A DNA stretch of 22,447 nt from Cryomorphaceae bacterium (lineage in GTDB: Bacteria; Bacteroidota; Bacteroidia; Flavobacteriales_D; Crocinitomicaceae), in assembly GCA_027485365.1 (NCBI GenBank), contig JAIXRD010000215.1, positions 1 through 22,447 of the forward strand, in the 5' to 3' direction. Positions 15,380-22,447 of the stretch are shown piece by piece; position 1 is the stretch's first letter, and every line of letters begins with the position of its first letter. The position numbers and the translations under genes are program-made. Below the pieces are notes generated by a model that saw only the letters and a program-made list of their open reading frames with translations, was not told the origin of the DNA and did not search any database.

Positions 15380-15417
15380 GGGACCAAATTTTTATTATTT
15401 TATTTAAAGTTCTAATT

Positions 15418-18400
15418 ATGAAAAAGATACTACCTGTATTAGCCCGCTTAAGCATTGTGGCTTGTATCCTTGTAATGTCAGCAAAGGCATGGGCAACTAC
15501 CTGTCCTAATGCCACTGTCATTTCACCTGCCTCTTTGCCGATTGTTGGGCAAGCAGTGACTTGTGGAGGCACCGATGATATTAATTCAGCGTCTATCGCG
15601 GCATCCATTCTTACAGGAGGGTGTAATAATGTTAACTATTATGGTGGACAGGAAGCTTTGTATAGCTTTACTCCTGCCGCATCGGGTTTGTACGATGTGA
15701 GTTACAGTGGCCAAACATGGTCGAGTTTGTTTGTTTTTCAAGGCTGTCCAACCACAGGAGGTTCTACATGTATTGGAGGGGTTGCAAACTCTACTGCTTT
15801 AAAAAGTGTTTCTGTTACCCTTACTGCCGGAGTAACTTATTTCATAATGTTCGATACATGGCCGACTCCAAATAGCCCTTGTCCAGGAACTTTTTCATTG
15901 TCACAAATTCTACCAAATACTGCAACAGCAACTATTAATGGTGGACTTTGGTCTAGCCCTGCTACGTGGGTTTCTGGTGTTGTACCGAATTCAGCGAGTA
16001 CAGTAATTATTCCTGCGGGTAGTATTGTTACTGTTGATCAAGTAACCAATATTGTTTCTTTAGACGTAAGTGGGATCTTACAATGGAATGCTACGAGTAA
16101 CGCAATGAATGTGTTAGGTAACATTACAGTAAATAACGGTGGTAAATTTTTACCTTATACCACGGCAGCTGGCGGAACTACATCCGTAGGTATAACCCTA
16201 GGTGGCGATTTCACAAATAACGGATACTGTAACTTCGCTGCGGGAACTTCAACCTCAGGATTTTTAACCTTTAATGGAAGTCAACAAATTGGAGGTAGTT
16301 TAAATCAAACCTTAGGGGGTACAGGTATCTTTGAAGGAAATGGTGTAAAAGGCATCATTCGTGCCTTGGCATTTTCTACCACAGGAAACTCAACGATTAA
16401 CACAACTCAAGATTTAATTACAACCAACCTTGCTCACACCGCAGGCTCATTAAATACCAACGGCAAATTAGCAGTTGATAATACAGCGCAATGTTACGGT
16501 CAAGCGATTAATACTCAGGTAGCCAGTGTTCATGTGACTAACATGGGCTCCTTATACAGTACTGCACCAGTGGTTTGTGGTGTAGCAGTTGTTCCTTATG
16601 CAAACGGTGCATTAGGATCAGTTGGTACTCGATATTTCTTTGGTAATAACGTGTATTTATGTACTACTGGTGGAACCTTTAACGCGACTCCGCCAACATC
16701 AAATACATTGGGTGCTTTATTTTCTACGAGTGGTCCTACACTTTTATATATTGGAACCCTAGGGACCTTAGGAACTAATGTTCCTTACAATGGGGCATTG
16801 AGCCTTGTCACCCCTTACTTTTATGGGGACAATTGGTACCAAGCTGTTGTAGCTACTGCCACAACAACAATGCCAACGCATGTTTCAGGAACTGTTGGTA
16901 ATTTTAGATATTTAGGTCCTGCCGCGAAAGTTAGTGTCAACTTTGATGCATTAACTTCTACGGTAAGAAGTTTAACGATTACAAACCCAGGAAGTGGTTG
17001 GAATAGCGCAACTGCGCCGGCATTGGTGTTTAGCGCTGGGGCGGTAGGTGCTACCGGATCTGGTGCAGCAGCAACGCCTGTTGTATTATATAACTTGCAA
17101 GGACCTGTGAACAGCCTTGTTCAAAAATCTGGGGTTTCTACGTTTACTGGTGGGTTAAGTATCAATTCAGACCAAGGGGCCAGCGTAAGCAGTGCCGATC
17201 CACAGGCATCCTCTGGTGTTGGAAATATTTATGCTACTAATGGAGGGTTAAACTATACGGTTGCACCAACTGTCGGTTTTGCTGGACCTCCCGCATTAAA
17301 TCTTGTAACGAATGTTGGTTCAGGCTACACGGTAGCACCAACTGTAGTGATAGCTGGTGGTACCTTGATCTCCGGACTTGCATTAACCGCTGCTAACTTT
17401 ACGGTTACGGTTAACCAAGGTAAGGTTGTTTCTGTTTATTTAAACAGTGGTACTTCCGCTACATATTCGGTGCCGCCATCAATTTCATTATCTGCCGGAA
17501 CAGCAACAATTGCATGGCCTGCAAACTGCTGGCCTGCTGCAACAGCTAACATTGGCTCGAATGGTCAGTTGTTAAGCTTTACGATTACTAATCCAGGATA
17601 TGGATATGTTGCAGCTCCTACTGTTGGTGTTGGAACTACTTCAGGAACTGCTGCCGGTGGTGTATTTACAACTGCTGCAACAGGACTTACAAGCCGTGTT
17701 GCACTATACAATCTTACGTTAAATTTCTTTACTCCAGCGGCTTCTGCTGTAGTTCAAAACGACGCAGTAGTGATTCCAGCAAACAGAAAGTTGAATACCC
17801 TTTCGTTAGCAGGTAACGGTGTCGGATTGAATTTAGCTAACAATTTAACCGTATATGGTACCTTTCCGCTATCCTTTACCGCTAGTTTATCTGCTCCAGG
17901 TAACATCTTGAACATGAACGGAAACACCGTAACATGCACTTGGAATCAATATCTAGGTACAACAAGTACTTTTGGTGCATCTAATGCCTTTATCCAAAAT
18001 GGTTCAATGGCCATTTATGGTCGAGGTGGTGGTGCATTAGGGTTAACCTATAATTTTCCTTTTAGCGCAACGTTCACAACATTTATCGGAAATGGTTCTA
18101 CGGGTGTTGCAGGAGGTTCAGATATGACTCGCATCGTGGTTTCTGATAACGCTGCACCAACTAACTCAACAGGTGGTGGTAGTGCCATTGCATTTGGTAA
18201 CCGATCATTTAGACTGAATGCCTTTTCAACCCAAGCGTTACCAGGTATTTCAGGAATCAATCCTACGGTAACCTTACGATACAATAGCCAAGACGGCTTA
18301 ACTTCGACACAAAACGAAACCTTTGTTGCTCAAGCGGCAACAAATAGCGGTCAATGGAATTTAGTAAGTGCGGCATACGGTGTTGCGGGTGCTCTTCCTG

Positions 18401-21400
18401 CTACTGGTTTATTAACAACGCCAACCGTTGCACCAGGTCCAATCTTATTAGACGGTGACGATTATTTTGCTTGGGCTACTAATGCACCAACCATTACGAA
18501 TGTTTCACCATTGAATATATGTGCAAACTCCGGACAATTCACAATTACTGGTACTAACTTAAATGGCATTACAGCAGTTCAGATTGGTGGTACACCAGTT
18601 GCCTCTTTTACCATCGTATCATCCACTCAAATTGATGCGGTTGCTGGTAATGGTACCTCCGGTGTAGTTACGATAATTAAAAACAATACTTCTTTTTCAA
18701 GTGTACAAGTAATTACCTTGAATGCATCCCCTGCGGCACCAAGTGTATCTCCTGCTAATGTTACGGTATCTCTCGGAAGTACCGCTACCTTTACTGCGAG
18801 CGGAGCTGGAGGCACATATAATTGGTATAATACGGCTTTTGGTGGAGTAGCACTTGCCACTGGGTCATCTTTTACCACTCCTGCTTCATGTGCTACAGCA
18901 TCTTACTACGTATCTGAAGGTAATGGAACCTGTGAAGGTCCGAGAACCCAAGTAACTGTTACTGTTACGCCGATTACATTTAGTTCTTCTGCACCTAATT
19001 TGTGTGGAAATGGTGGGAATCTTACCCTTACCGCTACACCGAATGACCCTTCATTTACTTACAACTGGACATCAAACCAAGTATCTGCGGTAATTGCACC
19101 AGGGACTACTGCTGTTACTACGGCGGCTATTACAGAAACATCTGACTTTTTCTTGACTGTAAATACAAATGGCTGTGCTTACAACGCACAACCTATTTCT
19201 ATTGGGGTATATGGTTTTCCTAATATCGTACCAACTGCCACGCCAAATGTACTTTGCGACAGCGGAATGGTTGTATTAGCGTCTGGAATTTCTCCAGGAA
19301 ACTTTACCGCAGTATGTATTACACCTACGCCTCAAGTGGCAGCGCCTAACGCGGTTAACCTTGTAACGAATGGTGTAGCTAGTGTTCCATTAAACTCTGG
19401 TAGCTTAGACGATGGTGGTTGGGGAAATATTCCAATCGGATTTACCTTTAACTATTTTGGAAATAACTATACTACAATAAACGCTGGAACTAACGGTGTA
19501 CTACAATTTGGAGCCTACAATGGTCTTGCTTTACAGGATTTCACGATCGGTGCACTACCAAATGTTGTAGATCCTACCAATGCTATCTTTGGTTGCGCAC
19601 ATGATTTACAATGTGGTTATGCTGGGGCGACTGTCCGTTATTGGACTGCTGGAATTGCACCAAATAGAAAATTCGTTATTGACTACCAAGTTTTTCAATT
19701 TGGAAACCCTGCTAACAATGTGAACTTCCAAATTGTATTAAAAGAAACTACAGGTCAGGTAGAAATTATTGCAACCACTGTTTTATCACCTACGGGTAAA
19801 ACTATTGGTGTTAACAACCCAACGGGTACGATTGGAGCTGCTGCTCCTAACTGTAACGTAGTACCTAATGCAGCTAACTACTGGCAAGCGCAAACAGCAA
19901 CCATTCCTGCTGCTAACCCACAAGCATGGAGATTTAATCCACCAGTTAATTATACAATCAACTGGACCGTTAATGGTGTAGGTACCCCTTCTGGAGGTCA
20001 ATTAAATGGTGTTACTGTTAATACTGCTTCGACCAACCAAATGACTTATGCTACTACACCGTATCAAGTGTATATTCAAGACCCAATTACTAACTGTTCT
20101 CAGGTATATCAAACACCTGTAACAGTTAATGCTTCACCAACCGGACCTATCGCGACGAACAGTACTCAGTGTGGTTTAGGAACACCAACAGCGAGTGTTA
20201 CTTCCACGGCTGGAGCTGCTGGTACAGGTCAATATTTCTGGTACAGTGCTGCGGTAAATGGAAATGCAATACAATCTCCTCCAGTAGGAGCTTATACAAC
20301 TTTCTTTACTGATAATTTTACTGGTCCTAACGTAGCCGTTGGTGCTACCCTATCAGGAAGTGCGAACCTTCTAAACAATCCAGGTGAACTACAATTATTT
20401 AATAATTTCACGAATCAAATTGGTGGTATCACCGTTGCGGCCGGAGTAAATGCCAATGCATACATCGTTGATTTTGATTTAATTACTTCTACCGGTGCTG
20501 ACGGAGTATCTTACAGCTTTGGTAATGACGTGAATGCTTCTGCTACTACACCATCCCAAGAGATGGGTTCTGGTAGTAAACTAAAAATTAGTTTTGATGC
20601 CTTCGGTGCTACACAACCGAATGCGCAAGGTATTTATTTACTTTATAATAATACTGCTGGTTCCTTTAATAATACCAGTCCGGGTGTATTAGCGTATTCT
20701 AACAACACCTCCTGGGTGAATGATACGAATCACGTAACCATCAGTATTGACAACGTTGGACGTTTAAGTATGGCTGTTGGAGCAACAGTAATATTTAATA
20801 ATGTTCAACTACCACCAGCTTATCTTGCTGCGAATAAAGCGACTTGGTCACATGTTATCTCAGGAAGAACTGGTCTTGTTACGATGTTAGCTACAATTGA
20901 TAATTTAATTATTCAATATGCTAACAATACTCCAGGATACACTACGGTTCAAAGTCCAATTAATACGACAACAACCTATTATGTAACTGAACAAGGTACC
21001 AACGGGTGTTACAGCGCAGTTACACCAGTTACAGCAACTGTTGTAAATCCAGATCCAATCGTTGTGACTCCGGGAGTGAATGCAAATATCTGTATAGGAC
21101 AGAATTTTACGTTAGGTGCTTCATCCATTGCTAATCCTGCATATACATATTCATGGGATGCTAATAATTATGTTGGTTCTGGTGTTAACAACCCACTTCC
21201 AGGTGCTGCTCAAACAATTATACCTACGGCTCCTGGTACCTACGTTTATACCATAACTGGAACTAATGGTGTGTGTACTGCAACCTCAACGGTTAACTTA
21301 CTAGTGAATGCTTTACCGATTATTTCTTCGGCAACTGCCAATCCAGCAAATGTATGTAACAATGGAACCGTGAACTTAAATGCAACTAGTTTCATTGGAG

Positions 21401-22447
21401 GTCCACAAGTTCTTCCTCCGGGATACTGTGCAACGAGTAACTTCGGTAGTGGTATGATTAACAACGTTGTATTTAATACCATTTCCAATAATACCGCGGC
21501 CACCAACCCTGTTGGACTACCATATTACACCAATACGAACTTAGTAACAACTGTAAATACCGGTCAAACGTATCCACTATCTATTACTATTGCACCTGGT
21601 TCTGCAGCTATTGTATCCGTATGGATTGACTACAACCGAGACGGAGTTTATGCAGCTTCAGAATGGCAACAAGTAGGTGTTAATATCGCTGCAAATACTA
21701 CGCAAACAATTAACGTAACTATTCCTGCAAATGCTCAACCGGGTTTAACGGGTATGCGTATCAGAAGTAGACTCGCATTTAACACGAACGGTGCAAATGA
21801 TGCGTGTACTTCAATGGGTTCTGGTGAAACTGAAGATTACCAAGTAAATATCCAAACACCTCCTCCAGCAGCCTACACGTATACTTGGAATACGGCTCCA
21901 GTTGCCACCGGATCATCTGCTACGACAATTGCTACCAACGGGACAGGATCTAACATCACAGTAAATTATATTGTTACGGCTGTAGACCCTAACTCAGGTT
22001 GTGTTAATAGCGATACGACAAATAACATTACCGTTTACCCTGCTATCTTACCTCCTACGGTAATAAACAGTGCACATTGTGGTGTTCAAGTTCCTACGGC
22101 ATCTGCTAATGATGTTAATGGATTTGTTGGTCCGAACTACAACTGGTATGCAACGGCAGTAAATGCTAATCCGCTACAAGGAACTGCTGCGAATACATAC
22201 AGTGGATTTATTGGAAACACTACTACGCTTTACGTTGCAGTTGAAGATACCTTAACGGGTTGTGAAACGTCAAGTACACCAGTTACGGTAACTGTTACCC
22301 CTGGTCCTGCGCTTACATTAGCAGCGCTAGGAGATACGATTTGTGTTGGTGGATCATCAACTGCAATCGGCTTAACTACGGGTGCAGCAGTATATAATAC
22401 ATTCAGTTGGACTCCAGCAGCCGGTGTTACAGGTAATGAAATCACAG
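15418..22447 (+). CDS. Giant multidomain surface protein, N-terminal part (open at window end)
   Basis: The frame from ATG 15418 has no stop through the window end: at least 2343 codons. Residues 1-26 are a signal peptide ending AKAWA. A pre-peptidase-like beta domain (27-165) follows, then a G8-like segment (GGLWSSPATWVSGVVPNSAS, from about 175). Residues 190-1020 are a repetitive beta-rich stretch, probably part beta-helix, with GxGYxxAPTV motifs. A TIG/IPT-like domain starts near 1025 (ITNVSPLNICANSGQFTITG), then Ig-like domains, of which three seem interrupted by inserted domains at about 1298-1510, 1629-1834 and 2003-2145, the last a GEVED domain. The C-terminus, where a T9SS sorting domain would be expected, is outside the window. 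Very poor in Lys, Arg and Glu, rich in Thr, Asn, Gly, Ala and Val. Adhesin or matrix role inferred from the domains, particularly the lectin-like one. Confidence 0.9.
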   Translation, partial: MKKILPVLARLSIVACILVMSAKAWATTCPNATVISPASLPIVGQAVTCGGTDDINSASIAASILTGGCNNVNYYGGQEALYSFTPAASGLYDVSYSGQTWSSLFVFQGCPTTGGSTCIGGVANSTALKSVSVTLTAGVTYFIMFDTWPTPNSPCPGTFSLSQILPNTATATINGGLWSSPATWVSGVVPNSASTVIIPAGSIVTVDQVTNIVSLDVSGILQWNATSNAMNVLGNITVNNGGKFLPYTTAAGGTTSVGITLGGDFTNNGYCNFAAGTSTSGFLTFNGSQQIGGSLNQTLGGTGIFEGNGVKGIIRALAFSTTGNSTINTTQDLITTNLAHTAGSLNTNGKLAVDNTAQCYGQAINTQVASVHVTNMGSLYSTAPVVCGVAVVPYANGALGSVGTRYFFGNNVYLCTTGGTFNATPPTSNTLGALFSTSGPTLLYIGTLGTLGTNVPYNGALSLVTPYFYGDNWYQAVVATATTTMPTHVSGTVGNFRYLGPAAKVSVNFDALTSTVRSLTITNPGSGWNSATAPALVFSAGAVGATGSGAAATPVVLYNLQGPVNSLVQKSGVSTFTGGLSINSDQGASVSSADPQASSGVGNIYATNGGLNYTVAPTVGFAGPPALNLVTNVGSGYTVAPTVVIAGGTLISGLALTAANFTVTVNQGKVVSVYLNSGTSATYSVPPSISLSAGTATIAWPANCWPAATANIGSNGQLLSFTITNPGYGYVAAPTVGVGTTSGTAAGGVFTTAATGLTSRVALYNLTLNFFTPAASAVVQNDAVVIPANRKLNTLSLAGNGVGLNLANNLTVYGTFPLSFTASLSAPGNILNMNGNTVTCTWNQYLGTTSTFGASNAFIQNGSMAIYGRGGGALGLTYNFPFSATFTTFIGNGSTGVAGGSDMTRIVVSDNAAPTNSTGGGSAIAFGNRSFRLNAFSTQALPGISGINPTVTLRYNSQDGLTSTQNETFVAQAATNSGQWNLVSAAYGVAGALPATGLLTTPTVAPGPILLDGDDYFAWATNAPTITNVSPLNICANSGQFTITGTNLNGITAVQIGGTPVASFTIVSSTQIDAVAGNGTSGVVTIIKNNTSFSSVQVITLNASPAAPSVSPANVTVSLGSTATFTASGAGGTYNWYNTAFGGVALATGSSFTTPASCATASYYVSEGNGTCEGPRTQVTVTVTPITFSSSAPNLCGNGGNLTLTATPNDPSFTYNWTSNQVSAVIAPGTTAVTTAAITETSDFFLTVNTNGCAYNAQPISIGVYGFPNIVPTATPNVLCDSGMVVLASGISPGNFTAVCITPTPQVAAPNAVNLVTNGVASVPLNSGSLDDGGWGNIPIGFTFNYFGNNYTTINAGTNGVLQFGAYNGLALQDFTIGALPNVVDPTNAIFGCAHDLQCGYAGATVRYWTAGIAPNRKFVIDYQVFQFGNPANNVNFQIVLKETTGQVEIIATTVLSPTGKTIGVNNPTGTIGAAAPNCNVVPNAANYWQAQTATIPAANPQAWRFNPPVNYTINWTVNGVGTPSGGQLNGVTVNTASTNQMTYATTPYQVYIQDPITNCSQVYQTPVTVNASPTGPIATNSTQCGLGTPTASVTSTAGAAGTGQYFWYSAAVNGNAIQSPPVGAYTTFFTDNFTGPNVAVGATLSGSANLLNNPGELQLFNNFTNQIGGITVAAGVNANAYIVDFDLITSTGADGVSYSFGNDVNASATTPSQEMGSGSKLKISFDAFGATQPNAQGIYLLYNNTAGSFNNTSPGVLAYSNNTSWVNDTNHVTISIDNVGRLSMAVGATVIFNNVQLPPAYLAANKATWSHVISGRTGLVTMLATIDNLIIQYANNTPGYTTVQSPINTTTTYYVTEQGTNGCYSAVTPVTATVVNPDPIVVTPGVNANICIGQNFTLGASSIANPAYTYSWDANNYVGSGVNNPLPGAAQTIIPTAPGTYVYTITGTNGVCTATSTVNLLVNALPIISSATANPANVCNNGTVNLNATSFIGGPQVLPPGYCATSNFGSGMINNVVFNTISNNTAATNPVGLPYYTNTNLVTTVNTGQTYPLSITIAPGSAAIVSVWIDYNRDGVYAASEWQQVGVNIAANTTQTINVTIPANAQPGLTGMRIRSRLAFNTNGANDACTSMGSGETEDYQVNIQTPPPAAYTYTWNTAPVATGSSATTIATNGTGSNITVNYIVTAVDPNSGCVNSDTTNNITVYPAILPPTVINSAHCGVQVPTASANDVNGFVGPNYNWYATAVNANPLQGTAANTYSGFIGNTTTLYVAVEDTLTGCETSSTPVTVTVTPGPALTLAALGDTICVGGSSTAIGLTTGAAVYNTFSWTPAAGVTGNEIT
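16531..17650 (+). repeat. Dispersed GxGYxxAPTV motif repeats in the giant protein
   Basis: Five related segments: VHVTNMGSLYSTAPVV (from 16531), LTITNPGSGWNSATAPALVF (about 16974), GGLNYTVAPTVGFAG (about 17241), LVTNVGSGYTVAPTVVIAGG (about 17307) and FTITNPGYGYVAAPTVGVG (about 17578). Two are followed by the related strands PVVLYNLQGPV and RVALYNLTLNF. Diverged at DNA level, so they are old structural repeats, not recent tandem duplications. Confidence 0.7.
19309..19947 (+). other. Inserted beta domain 1 in the giant protein (residues about 1298-1510)
   Basis: Between an Ig-like start (PNVLCDSGMVVLASGISPGN) and its apparent continuation (YTINWTVNGVGTPSG, ending QDPITNCSQVYQTPVTV) lie about 210 residues with WGNIPIGFTFNYFGNNYTTI, NAGTNGVLQFG, APNRKFVIDYQVFQFG and VNFQIVLKETTGQVEII. 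This reads as a compact beta-sandwich of a kind I have seen in T9SS proteins but cannot name with confidence. Boundaries are approximate. Confidence 0.6.
20302..20919 (+). other. Inserted legume-lectin-like domain in the giant protein (residues about 1629-1834)
   Basis: The segment runs from FFTDNFTGPNVAVGATLSG to ATIDNLIIQY. GELQLFNNFTNQIGGITV, YIVDFDLITSTGADGVSYSF, SKLKISFDAFG, NHVTISIDNVGRLSMAVG and the closing strand follow the order of an L-type lectin / ConA-like jelly roll (ADGVSYSFG and KLKISFDAFG are the telling parts). It interrupts an Ig-like domain that begins GQYFWYSAAVNGNAIQSP and resumes SPINTTTTYYVTEQGTNGCY. Boundaries approximate; the carbohydrate ligand is unknown. Confidence 0.65.
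21424..21852 (+). other. Inserted GEVED domain in the giant protein (residues about 2003-2145)
   Basis: The segment opens YCATSNFGSGMINNVVFNTI, continues TVNTGQTYPLSITI, VSVWIDYNRDGVYAASEW, IPANAQPGLTGMRIRSRL, and ends in the name-giving GSGETEDYQVNI (GEVED motif as GETED). It sits between an Ig-like start (ANVCNNGTVNLNATSFIGG) and the tryptophan strand YTYTWNTAPVATGS. Confidence 0.8.

Noticed and set aside
15360..22445. Minus-strand open frames scattered beneath the giant gene
   Set aside because: The plus strand is continuously open with signal peptide and recognisable domains; the minus frames are low-complexity shadows.
11435..22447. Tandem repeats considered as CRISPR or mobile-element signals
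   Set aside because: The repeats are long, in frame, diverged and encode Ig-like modules; there are no short identical repeats with unique spacers, transposase, or terminal inverted repeats.

Overview
The window looks like a chromosomal segment of a member of the Bacteroidota, most likely Flavobacteriia. Three lines of evidence point there: large secreted proteins with type IX secretion (T9SS) C-terminal sorting domains, Ig/PKD-like and GEVED surface-protein modules, and Bacteroidota-type promoter boxes (TAnnTTTG) with little sign of Shine-Dalgarno sites. A Crocinitomicaceae/Fluviicola-like source is an impression from protein style, not something I could test. I see no rRNA, tRNA, CRISPR array, insertion sequence, integrase or phage gene.

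Positions 1-1800 carry, on the minus strand, the N-terminal part of a membrane-bound ion-pumping pyrophosphatase (hppA, cut by the window edge) and, upstream of it, an OmpA-domain lipoprotein. Positions 1801-7585 run on the plus strand. They hold a nicotinamide riboside salvage pair (pnuC overlapping a NadR-type kinase), a SCO1/SenC copper/thioredoxin-fold protein, and a 1348-residue acidic secreted T9SS protein. Positions 7580-10206 are a minus-strand pair, a GT4 glycosyltransferase whose stop overlaps the start of an orphan sensor histidine kinase. Positions 10247-11337 hold a 104-residue two-helix membrane protein and a convergent SDR-family protein in which the usual Tyr/Lys catalytic pair reads Ser/Arg. 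Positions 11435-15238 encode a 1267-residue T9SS protein made of tandem Ig-like modules, closed by a clear intrinsic terminator. From 15418 to the window end an uninterrupted frame of more than 2300 codons encodes the N-terminal part of a giant multidomain surface protein.

The two large proteins at the right end are the most distinctive part. The first contains a 139-residue two-module block duplicated without indels around a single intervening module. The giant protein appears to carry three successive Ig/PKD-like domains, each interrupted by a different globular domain (an unnamed beta domain, a legume-lectin-like domain, a GEVED domain). Both genes have the same ten-base promoter core, and the giant gene also has a perfect 8-bp-arm inverted repeat surrounding its -33 element. 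Genome packing is tight: two convergent gene pairs share palindromic stop codons (TTATAA and TTAA), and several promoter -7 boxes lie so close to the start codon that leaderless mRNAs are predicted. I found no clear evidence of a new defence or mobile system. The candidate novelties are the nested adhesin architecture and its regulation.
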